From: Bifidobacterium actinocoloniiforme DSM 22766
Lineage (GTDB): Bacteria > Actinomycetota > Actinomycetes > Actinomycetales > Bifidobacteriaceae
Assembly (NCBI RefSeq): GCF_001263395.1
Contig: NZ_CP011786.1
Location: forward strand, 496,001-560,000
DNA length: 64,000 nucleotides
Direction of reading: 5' to 3'
Within the stretch, counting starts at the first letter, position 1. Every line of letters starts with the position of its first letter. Positions 44,341 through 53,168 of this stretch are shown here, in pieces. The notes under the pieces are model-generated. The model had not been told where the DNA came from. It searched no databases and saw only the letters and a list, made by a program, of their open reading frames with translations. The translations under genes were made by a program, and so were the position numbers.

Positions 44341-45756
44341 TTAGGGCCGTGAACCCGGCGATTCGCGCCTGTTGGCTTCCTTGGGATGGACAGAAGCATG
44401 GTTGCTGGTCGCTAAGCGCGAAACGCTGCGCCGTTTGGGTTGAACATCAGCGGCGTCTTCGGCCGATTGCCCGGACTTGGCCGCTTGGTTCAATTGGACG
44501 CTGCGTTCCACGCCTCGCACACCGCTGTTCCAAGCCACCGTCAAGGCAGCCACCAGCAGGAAGAGCAGCCAGGCGCACAAGAAGCCGACGGACAAACCCC
44601 GCACCAGGGTCAATGTGGCTTCGGGCACCGTCACACCCACCCAAGCTAGGCGGTGCTGGCCTAATGAACCGCTGGAGCACAGGAAACCCAGGCTGACAGC
44701 CCCGGTGCACAGGGCAAGTGCCACTGCCAGGCTCAGGAAGCACCGAGCGAAGCTGGCGACCAGGGTCCCATCCAGCCTCTGCAGCCCTTGGCGGCGAAAG
44801 GCCGCTGGAAGCCCTAAACCCCGACGGCTCATCAAAAAAAACATGGCGAGCAGGAAGGACATCAGGGCAGGGGTCAACAGGAGCAAAGTCCTCGGTGTTT
44901 GGCTGCTTATTGGATCTGGGAAAAGACCGAAAATCGGTAAAGAAGGCAGGGCCCGAGCCTGCCCCGACCAAGGGGTGAACACAGCCAAATCCCCTACCGA
45001 GAAACCTGAGCCGCAGGCCCAGGAGAGAGCCCACATGATCAGGTTAGGCAGCCATGCAAGGGCGGCGAAACTGGTCACAATCCGCGATCCGGTGCCCATG
45101 CGCGACAGCGAGAACAGGCGGCCAACTGAGTCATGGTAAAGGACTATCCAAGAAATGACGAGCGCCAAGGCTCCAATCAGCAGACAGACAATCACCCAAA
45201 CGGCCAATCTCAGTCCAATGCTCAGAGTCCGCCGTGCAGTTGCGGGCATATGATTACGGGTCCAGGATGCCAGCCGGTCCCAGGCATCGCCTCCTTGTGC
45301 GAAAGCCAGGGCGTAGGCCAGGAGGTAGACCGCCCCGCTCTTAAGCTCCAGGGTCAGCGTGTCATCGACCAGGACCAGCCCCCGTGGCGCTTGCTGGAGG
45401 GCGGTCAGCAGGAGCCAGACGACCCCTCCGCTGAAGAAGGCAGGCCATGAGAGACCGAAATGATGAATCAACGAACTCGTGAGAGCCAAGAGTACAGCGG
45501 TCAGCCCTAATGGCATGATGGTCAAGGTAAGCACGCCAGCCGTGAAACCACTTCCCTGGCTTAGCAACATGACCGCCTGGGTCAGGGGTATGGTTTGGGC
45601 GGATAAGGTGGAGCCGCCCTCTTCCATCGAGATAACCAACAGAATCAAGGCCGTGCAGGAGCCTACCACTGTCGCGTAAATGGCCAGGGCTGCCAGGGAG
45701 GCGTACACCCCCCTCAATCCGGCTTTCAGGCTTTCTTTCATTAATGCCGTCCGCAC
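44341..45756 (-). CDS. DUF6350 family polytopic membrane protein
   Basis: A protein of about 471 residues with roughly ten to twelve hydrophobic segments (for example VYASLAALAIYATVVGSC and LAVWVIVCLLIGALALVISWIVLYH) and a basic, Ser-rich tail (about 420-471). The pattern suits the actinobacterial DUF6350 family; function unknown. It starts with GTG at 45756, next to the apt stop, or ATG at 45741; no clear binding site, so coupling to apt is likely. Confidence 0.75.
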   Translation of the reverse strand: MRTALMKESLKAGLRGVYASLAALAIYATVVGSCTALILLVISMEEGGSTLSAQTIPLTQAVMLLSQGSGFTAGVLTLTIMPLGLTAVLLALTSSLIHHFGLSWPAFFSGGVVWLLLTALQQAPRGLVLVDDTLTLELKSGAVYLLAYALAFAQGGDAWDRLASWTRNHMPATARRTLSIGLRLAVWVIVCLLIGALALVISWIVLYHDSVGRLFSLSRMGTGSRIVTSFAALAWLPNLIMWALSWACGSGFSVGDLAVFTPWSGQARALPSLPIFGLFPDPISSQTPRTLLLLTPALMSFLLAMFFLMSRRGLGLPAAFRRQGLQRLDGTLVASFARCFLSLAVALALCTGAVSLGFLCSSGSLGQHRLAWVGVTVPEATLTLVRGLSVGFLCAWLLFLLVAALTVAWNSGVRGVERSVQLNQAAKSGQSAEDAADVQPKRRSVSRLATSNHASVHPKEANRRESPGSRP

Positions 45757-46341
45757 TTACGCGGGCATGGAAACCAGGGTCGTGACGGGGTAATCCTGGA
45801 GCTCCCGCCGTCCGGCGAGCCCTTCTAGCTCCATGATGAAGCTGAAGCCGGCCACCTGACCTCCTGCCCGCTTGATCAGGTCGGCCGCCGCCTTGGCGGA
45901 ACCACCAGTCGCAATCAGGTCATCGACGATCAGAACCTTCTGGCCTGGGACTATGGAGCCCTTTTCCATCTCAATCGTGGCATTGCCGTATTCCAGCGAG
46001 TACTCCTGGGAAAGAGTTGGTGGGGGCAGTTTGCCCTTCTTGCGCAGGGCTAGGAATCCCTTGCCCAAGCTCATGGCCAGCTGTGGGCCCAGAAGGAAAC
46101 CGCGGGCTTCCAATCCTGCCACTAAATCGAAATCGCTCGCCGCCACGGGTAAAGTCTTCACCAGGGCCTCGGCCAGCACCTTGAGACCACGAGGGTCGGC
46201 AAGGGCCGGCAGGAAGTCTCGGAAGAGAATGCCCTGCTTGGGGAAGTCAGGAATGGTCCTCATCAGGGATACCACATAGAGGGCATCCTCTTGGCTAACC
46301 GCCTGGAGTTGCCCGATACTGATGTCGCTCGACTGAGCCAT
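45757..46341 (-). CDS. apt: Adenine phosphoribosyltransferase
   Basis: Salvages adenine to AMP using PRPP. The 194-residue protein has the PRPP-binding loop VLIVDDLIATGGSAKAA, the FDLVAGLEARGFLLG block and FPKQGILFRDFLPAL. Length is a little above E. coli Apt (183), with about 15 extra N-terminal residues. GAAAGAAGATC precedes the ATG. It lies 83 bases after yajC on the same strand. Confidence 0.95.
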   Translation of the reverse strand: MAQSSDISIGQLQAVSQEDALYVVSLMRTIPDFPKQGILFRDFLPALADPRGLKVLAEALVKTLPVAASDFDLVAGLEARGFLLGPQLAMSLGKGFLALRKKGKLPPPTLSQEYSLEYGNATIEMEKGSIVPGQKVLIVDDLIATGGSAKAAADLIKRAGGQVAGFSFIMELEGLAGRRELQDYPVTTLVSMPA

Positions 46342-46424
46342 GATCTTCTTTCTGTCGGTATCGTCCGCGCAGCCGAAGCTGACCGCAGGCGAAAGCGTCT
46401 TACGGGCTTGGTTTGAGCGGGGCT

Positions 46425-46895
46425 TCAGCCCTTGTGCTGGGAGACGCCTTCGCTGGCGTCATCGTCCTGCTCGGAAGGCTGCCGCGAGCCGTCCTGGGCC
46501 TCTTGCCCGGCGGGAGTGGACCCTGAATCACCATTCACGACCTGCTTTTCGTCGTCGGACGAATCGTCCTCGGGCAGGGGGTCGCCGTTCTCATCCACCT
46601 CATCGTCGTGAACGTAAGCCGGCACGATCGGCGGCTTCGTGATTGCTTGAATCCGCCAGCGGGAGAGGGAGCCTTCGGAGTCGACGACGACTTGCTCCTT
46701 CTCCATATCCACTGACACGATCTTGCCCAACAGACCAGAAGCGGTGGCGACCTCCACGCCAGGCTTCAAGGTCTCGCGGAAATCCTGAATCTGTCCTTGG
46801 CGCTGCTTGTTCTTACGGGAGGACCACCAGGTCATGCCGAACATCAAGGCGATCAGCAGGATCAGAAACAGCATGGACGACATGTTTGACTGCAC
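46425..46895 (-). CDS. yajC: Preprotein translocase accessory subunit YajC
   Basis: A membrane protein associated with SecDF. The single membrane helix is MLFLILLIALMFGMTWW (residues 8-24), followed by RKNKQRQGQIQDFRETLKPGVEVATASGLLGKIVSV, the YajC core. The C-terminal half (about 95-156) is an acidic disordered tail not found in E. coli YajC. AAGGAGCC precedes the ATG. It lies just downstream of ruvB, a common actinobacterial neighbour. Confidence 0.92.
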   Translation of the reverse strand: MQSNMSSMLFLILLIALMFGMTWWSSRKNKQRQGQIQDFRETLKPGVEVATASGLLGKIVSVDMEKEQVVVDSEGSLSRWRIQAITKPPIVPAYVHDDEVDENGDPLPEDDSSDDEKQVVNGDSGSTPAGQEAQDGSRQPSEQDDDASEGVSQHKG

Positions 46896-46964
46896 GGTTG
46901 GCTCCTTATGTGCGCGAATCAGGAAGGGCGTCGGCCAGCGCCGCGAAGCGCCAGGAATATTATT

Positions 46965-48071
46965 CTAAAACAGCTTGGTGACATCAGGAAGGCGTTTCAA
47001 TCCCAAGTGATCCCACGCCTTGTCGGTGGCCACACGACCCTTGGGGGTTCTGACCAGGAAACCCTCTCGGACCAGGTAGGGCTCACAGACCGTCTCCACC
47101 GTCTCGGACTCCTCCCCAACCATAGCGGCGAGGTTGTTGAGCCCGACCGGACCACCGTCAAAGGAGCGCACGATTGCGTTCAAAACGGCTAAATCCAGCC
47201 GGTCCAGGCCTTCGGAGTCAATCTGATAGAGAGACAAGGCCTCCTTGACGTCGTCAGGACCGATTTGATCCAAGTCATGGACGATCGCCCAGTCCCTGAC
47301 CCGCCTCAGGAGACGGTTGGCGATGCGGGGCGTGCCCCGGGAGCGTTTGGCCAGCTGGGCGCTGGCCTGTCCGTTGACGTTGATGCCTAAAACCTTGGCT
47401 GAACGGCCTATCAGCCGCTCCAACTCCTCGGATGGGTAGAAGTCCAAATGGGCGGTGAAACCGAACCGCGCCCTCAGGGGTGAGGGCAGCATCCCCTCTC
47501 GGGTCGTCGCTCCTATCACCGTGAAGCGCGGCAGGGTCAAGGGGATCGACGAGGCGCCAGGTCCTTTCCCCACCATCACATCCACACGGAAGTCCTCCAT
47601 AGCGATATACAAGAGTTCCTCAGCCGCGCGCGGCAAGCGGTGAATCTCGTCGATGAACAAGACCTCCCCGGCCTCCAGGGAGCTGAGGATCGAGGCCAGG
47701 TCCCCGGCATGCTGAACGGCAGGGCCGGAGGTGATGCGGATGGGGACGTCGAGCTCATGGGCCACTATCATGGCCAGGGTCGTCTTGCCCAAGCCAGGGG
47801 GTCCGGCCAGAAGGATGTGGTCCGGTGCGACCTGCCGCTTTTGGGCGGCGGCCAAGAAGAGGCCCAGCTGCGCTTTGAGCCTGGGTTGGCCGATGAAACC
47901 ATCCAGGCTCTGCGGCCTCAGTTCCTCATCCGATACCGGCTCGCCCTCAATCGGGCTGGCCGAGACCATACGCAGGGACTCCTCCTCGCTGTCAGAGTTC
48001 ACTATCACGCCGTCAGCCCGCGAATCGTCACCAGTCGCACGGGTCCGCGCCTTACCTCTGCCGACCATCAA
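46965..48071 (-). CDS. ruvB: Holliday junction branch migration ATPase RuvB
   Basis: Hexameric AAA+ motor that drives branch migration with RuvA. In 368 residues: Walker [10 protein letters not shown], Walker [11 protein letters not shown], sensor 1 and [19 protein letters not shown], then the winged helix ending ([21 protein letters not shown]). An N-terminal extension of about 35 residues ([17 protein letters not shown]...) goes beyond the family core. It overlaps ruvA by 4 bases (ATGA). Confidence 0.97.
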   Translation of the reverse strand: MMVGRGKARTRATGDDSRADGVIVNSDSEEESLRMVSASPIEGEPVSDEELRPQSLDGFIGQPRLKAQLGLFLAAAQKRQVAPDHILLAGPPGLGKTTLAMIVAHELDVPIRITSGPAVQHAGDLASILSSLEAGEVLFIDEIHRLPRAAEELLYIAMEDFRVDVMVGKGPGASSIPLTLPRFTVIGATTREGMLPSPLRARFGFTAHLDFYPSEELERLIGRSAKVLGINVNGQASAQLAKRSRGTPRIANRLLRRVRDWAIVHDLDQIGPDDVKEALSLYQIDSEGLDRLDLAVLNAIVRSFDGGPVGLNNLAAMVGEESETVETVCEPYLVREGFLVRTPKGRVATDKAWDHLGLKRLPDVTKLF

Positions 48072-48679
48072 CGCCCCCTATCCAGAAGGGACAAGGCGGC
48101 CTTGAGCACCAAGGGCACGTCGGCGCGGTCCAGGGGCTTTTCATACCCATTTACCTGGCAGGCCTCCTCAACGGCGCGTTCGGCATCCCGTTGGACCCAT
48201 CCCAGGGAGACAAGGCCTTCGATCACCTGGCGCAGGCCTTGATCCTGGGCCTCGGCTTGCTTGCCGGTGTTCAGGGCATCCACGTCCATCTTTCCTGAAA
48301 GTTCCAGTATGATTTTTTGCGCGCCCTTTTTGCCCAAGCCCGGCGCCCGGGACAGGGCGGCCGCGTCCCCCTGGGAGACGGCTTGGGCGAGTTGGTCGGG
48401 CGTCAAGGACGACAGGAGGGATATGGCCACCCTAGGGCCGATGCCGCTGACCTTGAGCAGCTGGGTGAAAAGGGTCTTGGACGAGCGGGACAGAAAACCA
48501 TAGAGGGTGACCGCATCTTGCGAGATGTTGAGCGAGGTGTACACAGTCGCCTGCGCTCCGGTACGCAGCGCAGCCAGATCCGAAGACGGCATACGGACCT
48601 CGTAGCCGACCCCGCCGACGTCAATCACGGCGAGCGATTGCTCTATCTGGGCCACGGACCCAGTCAACATAGCCAACAT
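48068..48679 (-). CDS. ruvA: Holliday junction DNA helicase RuvA
   Basis: A 203-residue protein that binds Holliday junctions as a tetramer. The OB-fold ([28 protein letters not shown]), tandem helix-hairpin-helix motifs ([18 protein letters not shown] and [19 protein letters not shown]), and C-terminal RuvB-binding domain ([16 protein letters not shown]) are in order. It overlaps ruvB downstream. Confidence 0.96.
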   Translation of the reverse strand: MLAMLTGSVAQIEQSLAVIDVGGVGYEVRMPSSDLAALRTGAQATVYTSLNISQDAVTLYGFLSRSSKTLFTQLLKVSGIGPRVAISLLSSLTPDQLAQAVSQGDAAALSRAPGLGKKGAQKIILELSGKMDVDALNTGKQAEAQDQGLRQVIEGLVSLGWVQRDAERAVEEACQVNGYEKPLDRADVPLVLKAALSLLDRGR

Positions 48680-48744
48680 GCCTGCCTTGGCCTCCTCCGT
48701 CGGCCCCGCAGAGGAGACCAGCTCGAACGCATGTTCGATTCAGC

Positions 48745-49326
48745 TTACATGTCCCTTTGGACGGGTCCGCACCTCTTGGAACGCTGTTGAGCCTGCGCCC
48801 ACTGCCTCTGGGCTTGGGTCAGGTGCTGCTCGCGCTCTCCGCCTTGGAGGGCGCCAGCCGGTCGCAGGGCGTGGCAGATGGCCTGGGCTAAGGCATCAGC
48901 TGCATCAGCCGGTTTAGGTAGTCGATCCAGTCGCAGGATGCGCGCCACCATGCGCTCCACCTGAATTTTCTCGGCCTGGCCGTTTCCTGTGACAGCCAGC
49001 TTAACCTCCGTCGGCGTGTGCAAAGCGACCGGTATGCCCCTCTGGGCCGCAGCGAGCATGGCCAGCCCGGCAGCCTGGGCCGTGCCTAGTACCGTGTTTC
49101 GATTGGACTGGGCGAAAACCCGCTCAATCGAAACCACATCCGGGCTGTATTCGTCAATCCTGGTCGCCAGCCCATTGTAAATCGCCAGGAGCCGAAGGTC
49201 CTGGGAGAGCTCGGGATCCGATCTCACCACATCCGTATGGACGAACGAGAGACGACGGGAGACTTTCGCTTCTATGACGCCGACACCGCAGCGGGTGAGG
49301 CCAGGGTCGACGCCAAAGACAATCAC
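48745..49326 (-). CDS. ruvC: Holliday junction resolvase RuvC
   Basis: Endonuclease that cuts Holliday junctions. Catalytic acids lie in [12 protein letters not shown] (Asp7), SIERVF (Glu near 69), and the C-terminal [15 protein letters not shown] with two Asp. The 193-residue protein has an extra tail rich in Gln and Arg after the core. It lies 65 bases upstream of ruvA, and 6 bases downstream of the yebC stop. Confidence 0.95.
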   Translation of the reverse strand: MIVFGVDPGLTRCGVGVIEAKVSRRLSFVHTDVVRSDPELSQDLRLLAIYNGLATRIDEYSPDVVSIERVFAQSNRNTVLGTAQAAGLAMLAAAQRGIPVALHTPTEVKLAVTGNGQAEKIQVERMVARILRLDRLPKPADAADALAQAICHALRPAGALQGGEREQHLTQAQRQWAQAQQRSKRCGPVQRDM

Positions 49327-49332
49327 CGGGCC

Positions 49333-50088
49333 TTATTCCTCATCCAACTGGGCCATGACCTCGTCCGAGGCGGTCCAATTGCTGTAGATGTCCTGCACGT
49401 CGTCGAGGTCGTCCAGGCTGTCGATCAGTTTGGAGACCTTACGGGCCGCATCCACGTCCAAGCTCACCTCAGTCTTGGGGTTGAGGACCAGGTCGGCTGA
49501 ATCATAGTCGATTCCAGCATCCTGCAGGGCCTTGCGCACAGTGACCAGGTCGCCAGGAGCGGTGATTACCGTGTAGGACTCACCATCATCCTGTACATCC
49601 TCGGCTCCGGCCTCAGCGCCTTTCTCGAAGAGATCATCGAAGTCGACCCCTTCGGCCGGCACCACGATCTGGCCTTTACGCTCGAAGTTGAATGAGACCG
49701 AGCCGTTCTGGGCCAGTGAGCCCCCGTTCTTGGTCAGCGTGGAGCGAACCTCGGCCGCGGCACGATTGCGGTTGTCGGTCAGGCACTCGATGATCAGCCC
49801 CACCCCGGCGGGCGCATAGCCTTCGTAGACGATTGACTCATAGTTGGCGGCGCCGGCTTCCTCACCGGAGCCACGCTTGACTGCGCGAGAGATGTTGTCC
49901 GCGGGAACCGACGACTTCTTCGCTTTTACGATCGCGTCGTAAAGAGTGGGGTTCCCATCAGGATCCCCGCCACCGGTACGTGCCGCGATCTCGATGTTTT
50001 TGATTAGCTTGGCGAAGAGCTTGCCGCGCTTGGCGTCGATGGCGGCCTTCTTATGCTTGGTGGTCGCCCACTTGGAATGCCCTGACAT
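49333..50088 (-). CDS. yebC: YebC/PmpR-family protein
   Basis: A 251-residue cytoplasmic protein: [32 protein letters not shown] at the N-terminus is the family mark; [21 protein letters not shown] and [21 protein letters not shown] follow. The family was long called transcriptional regulator; later work links some members to ribosome rescue at proline-rich sites. A GAGCGATATG context precedes the start. Next to ruvC as in most actinobacteria. Confidence 0.95.
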   Translation of the reverse strand: MSGHSKWATTKHKKAAIDAKRGKLFAKLIKNIEIAARTGGGDPDGNPTLYDAIVKAKKSSVPADNISRAVKRGSGEEAGAANYESIVYEGYAPAGVGLIIECLTDNRNRAAAEVRSTLTKNGGSLAQNGSVSFNFERKGQIVVPAEGVDFDDLFEKGAEAGAEDVQDDGESYTVITAPGDLVTVRKALQDAGIDYDSADLVLNPKTEVSLDVDAARKVSKLIDSLDDLDDVQDIYSNWTASDEVMAQLDEE

Positions 50089-50206
50089 ATCGCTCCTGAC
50101 AAAATACAGATGCTTTGAACTTGCATAATTCTAAGCGTTCTCTTTGACAATGCTAGCGCGGGTGGACGGTCGGGAGGGTGCGCTGCGCCCAGAGCTTTCC
50201 GCCCGT

Positions 50207-51418
50207 TCAGCGCCGCTTAGTCATCGACGGGGTTGGCTGCATGGCTTTGGCGTACACCGTCAGGATCCGCGTGGTCACCTGCTGCCAGTCGTAGGTGCGG
50301 GAGCGCTCCAAGCCCGCCTTTGCCAAAGCCTCGCGGCGGGTTGGATCGGACAGCAAGGACGCGATGCGCTGGGCGCAGGCCCGGCCGTCTCCGTTGTGGA
50401 AATGCAAAGCGGAGCAACCCCGTTGGGAGACGGCTTCAAATGCCTCTAAATCCGAGGCCACGACAGGACAGCCCGCCGCCATCGCCTCCGCCAGGACGAT
50501 GCCGAAGGACTCGCCGCCTGTCTGAGGGGCCACATAGACATCCAAGCTCTTATAGAACGAAGCCTTCTCCTCGTCCGAGACCCGCCCCAGGAACTCCATG
50601 CGATCCTCAAGGCCGGGCTGCACCTGCCGCGCTATCTGGCGGGCGGAGTCCTGGCCGTCGCCGGCGCACAGGAAGCGGGCGTTCGGCTCGATCTCCAACA
50701 GGCTTTGGGCCGCTTGGGCGAACACTTTAAAGCCCTTGCGCTCCTCCCCCATCCTGCCCAGGAAGCCGATCACCGGTCGCTTGGCGCTGCCTCGCCAGGC
50801 GGGCTTCGGCCGGGCTGCGGCGAAGAAGGATGCCCTGATGCCGTTTGGGATGACCTGTACCTGGGTTGCGGGGTTCAAGTAACGCCCGGCCGTGTCCCGG
50901 GCTGCTTCGCTCACGCAAATGGCCTGCCTGATGCCGCTCAAATACGAGCGCAGGTAGGGACTGGCCAACTTCAACGCCAGTGGGTAGGAGTCGAAGGAGG
51001 CATGGAAAGTCGCCACGTAAGGGCAGGGGTCGAAACCTGGGGCCAACGGCTTGTGGCTGAGGCTAGGCACCTCCGGTTCGTGCAGGTGAAGGACGTCGAA
51101 ACGGCCCTGCCGCACCCACTCGCGGGTCCGGCGCCCCGCCAAGCCGAAGTAGCTGAGATTGGCGACCGAACCGTTATAAGGCACCGAGAACGAGGAGCCG
51201 GTGGTGTGCACCCACGCTGGCATATCGGGGGTCCGTCGGCCGGGAGCCAGGACCTCAACCTCGTGTCCTAGGGCTATGAGCTGCTGGGCGAAGTCTCGGA
51301 TGTGAAGCTGCACACCGCCAGGCGTTTCAAAGGAGTAAGGCGATATGATGCCCACCCTGAGCTTGCGGCCGCCCAGGGGGTCGGGCTCGCCCACTGGCGT
51401 GTCGTCATGAGCGCGCAT
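50207..51418 (-). CDS. pimA: Phosphatidylinositol mannosyltransferase PimA-like (GT4)
   Basis: Adds the first mannose from GDP-mannose to phosphatidylinositol at the inner membrane face. GT4 fold: LRVGIISPYSFETPGGVQLHIRDFA near the N-terminus (GGVQ loop), DVLHLHEPEVPSLS, VIGFLGRMGEERKGFKVF and the sugar-nucleotide motif GESFGIVLAEAMAAGCPVVAS. About 403 residues from ATG 51418; this overlaps the patA-like stop by 14 bases. Context (patA and pgsA upstream on the same strand) matches mycobacterial Rv2610c-Rv2612c, which supports the call. Confidence 0.88.
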   Translation of the reverse strand: MRAHDDTPVGEPDPLGGRKLRVGIISPYSFETPGGVQLHIRDFAQQLIALGHEVEVLAPGRRTPDMPAWVHTTGSSFSVPYNGSVANLSYFGLAGRRTREWVRQGRFDVLHLHEPEVPSLSHKPLAPGFDPCPYVATFHASFDSYPLALKLASPYLRSYLSGIRQAICVSEAARDTAGRYLNPATQVQVIPNGIRASFFAAARPKPAWRGSAKRPVIGFLGRMGEERKGFKVFAQAAQSLLEIEPNARFLCAGDGQDSARQIARQVQPGLEDRMEFLGRVSDEEKASFYKSLDVYVAPQTGGESFGIVLAEAMAAGCPVVASDLEAFEAVSQRGCSALHFHNGDGRACAQRIASLLSDPTRREALAKAGLERSRTYDWQQVTTRILTVYAKAMQPTPSMTKRR

Positions 51419-52412
51419 GGCCCCGCCCAACAGTCCGATCGCCCGCATGGCTGCGCATGGGCGCGAGCAAGTCGTCAGGAACCCCGTGCAAGCGGGAAAG
51501 GTTCAAGTCCTCTATGAAAATCGGTTGCATCATATGCCAATCCTGCGGGTGGGCGCGGATATCCAGCGCCCACTGGTCGACCCAGGCCTGGCTGAGGGCC
51601 TGCACCGCCTGGGCACGCGGCATCCGCAGGTAGGGCTCTATCGCGATTGGCCCATCAACCTGGCAGACGTACCCATAGGGGCTGTGTGCTCGGACCCGGC
51701 TCTCCCCTGACAGACGCTCCCGGTGCATATTGACCGTGTACAAGGGCAGGCGGGAATCCAGGGCTATGACCGCCGGCCCAGCTGCCACACGGATAATCGA
51801 ATCGAAGGCATGAACGAAGACGCCATTGCGGCTCAGGTCGCGGTCCGCGAGCAGCGGCACCACCTGTCCAGGCCGCTTGAGGCAGTCCGTCAGCCGCTGG
51901 GTCAATCCGGGCTGGCCCGTCAAGTAAATGTGGATGCCCAAACCCCTGCGGATGCCGGCGAAGGCTTCAAGCAGGTCATGGTCAGTGAGCCGCTCAGCCA
52001 CAGTCGTGACCGGTCCTACGTCTTGGCCGGCCCAGTAGCCCGCGTATTCCCAGTTTCCCTGGTGGCCCATGGCTATGGGCAGGGAGCTCACAGGCATGTC
52101 CTTTAAGCAACTGGGGTAGCCGGTCCCCTCGATGCGAATCCGGGCCAGCAATTCCTGGGACGTGCGCGCACCGATGGTCAAGGCTTCGCAGAAGTAGGCG
52201 AAATAAGAGCGCAAAGCGCGGCGGCTCAACTTCCGTAAGCGCTGGGATGGGAGGGGGCCGGCGATGTGACCGAGGTTACGCTCCAACTGGGGGACGCCGC
52301 CCAAGCGTAGGACCCATGCCACGTCGGCCACTGCGTTGGCCAGGACTCGCAGGAGACCTTCCGGTAGCATCTTCGCGTGACGTGCCAGGAAAATGAGCAT
52401 GCGCGAGATCAT
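51405..52412 (-). CDS. patA: Phosphatidylinositol mannoside acyltransferase (LpxL/PatA family)
   Basis: A membrane-associated acyltransferase of 335 residues. It follows the LpxL/HtrB pattern: HQGNWEYAGYWAG (motif with catalytic His and the usual HxGNWE), ADRDLSRNGVFVHAF and AHPQDWHMMQP near the C-terminus. In mycobacteria PatA acylates the mannose of PIM using acyl-CoA. It lies between pgsA1-like and pimA-like genes with overlapping or near-touching ends, so PIM-like lipids are probably made here. Confidence 0.87.
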   Translation of the reverse strand: MISRMLIFLARHAKMLPEGLLRVLANAVADVAWVLRLGGVPQLERNLGHIAGPLPSQRLRKLSRRALRSYFAYFCEALTIGARTSQELLARIRIEGTGYPSCLKDMPVSSLPIAMGHQGNWEYAGYWAGQDVGPVTTVAERLTDHDLLEAFAGIRRGLGIHIYLTGQPGLTQRLTDCLKRPGQVVPLLADRDLSRNGVFVHAFDSIIRVAAGPAVIALDSRLPLYTVNMHRERLSGESRVRAHSPYGYVCQVDGPIAIEPYLRMPRAQAVQALSQAWVDQWALDIRAHPQDWHMMQPIFIEDLNLSRLHGVPDDLLAPMRSHAGDRTVGRGHARS

Positions 52413-52418
52413 AGCGAC

Positions 52419-53090
52419 TCACTCGTGATTGGGGTCGGCGGGTTTGGGGGCCAGGCTCATGTCGCCTCTGACCTTTCCGATGCGCTGGCAGACGGTGATC
52501 AAGCCGAGAACGTCGAGCAGGAGGAGGGAGCAGGTCAGGCAGGCCAGAGGCAGGCCGGCGCCGGTCAGGGCCATGCCCACCAAGATGATGACCAGGCGGT
52601 CCGAGCGGGTGGCGATGCCGTTCTTGGCCTCGTAGCCCTCGGCTTCGGCCCGGGCGCGGGCGTACGAAGTGACGAACGAGGTCATGATGGCGAACAGGGC
52701 GGCGGCCATGCCGATCTGGGCCCACAGGTCAGGGCCCGGCCGCCGCGCGGCGATCCAGTCCAGCTCGTGCTTGCGCATGCTGATGATGATTGCGGCCAGC
52801 ACGGCCCAGTCGGCGACCCTGTCCAATGTGGAATCCAGGAAGGCGCCGAATTGAGTGCCGCCGCCGGTGATGGAAGCTACCGAGCCGTCAAGGGAATCGA
52901 ACGCGACCAGGATGGCCAGCCCTATGGCCCCCGGCAGAAGCCATCCGGACAGACCGGTGGCGAAAGCGACCACGACGGTGCCTACGGCCCCTATCACCGT
53001 CACGCCATTGGCGCTGATCCCCAGACGCACAATCCCCCGGGCTATCGGCGCGATTGCCCTCTTCCAGGGGCCGCGTAAGTGCTCAAACAT
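52419..53090 (-). CDS. pgsA1: CDP-alcohol phosphatidyltransferase (phosphatidylinositol-phosphate synthase type)
   Basis: Second CDP-alcohol enzyme of the window. The motif DG-x2-A-x9-G-x3-D-x3-D reads DGSVASITGGGTQFGAFLDS followed by TLDRVAD; the Arg usual after A is Ser here. About 223 residues with five or six membrane segments. MFEHLRGPWKRAIAPIARG and GISANGVTVIG match the PIP synthase N-terminus (phosphate binding). It starts at 53090 and overlaps none; patA follows 7 bases later. This context fits PIP synthase (PgsA1) rather than PgsA. Confidence 0.85.
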   Translation of the reverse strand: MFEHLRGPWKRAIAPIARGIVRLGISANGVTVIGAVGTVVVAFATGLSGWLLPGAIGLAILVAFDSLDGSVASITGGGTQFGAFLDSTLDRVADWAVLAAIIISMRKHELDWIAARRPGPDLWAQIGMAAALFAIMTSFVTSYARARAEAEGYEAKNGIATRSDRLVIILVGMALTGAGLPLACLTCSLLLLDVLGLITVCQRIGKVRGDMSLAPKPADPNHE

Positions 53091-53168
53091 CCCTCTCCTC
53101 ACCCTCAGGCCGGTGAAACCGAACGGCAGGGCCCGGCATTGCCTGCGGCGGACCCTGCCCTTGCGGAC

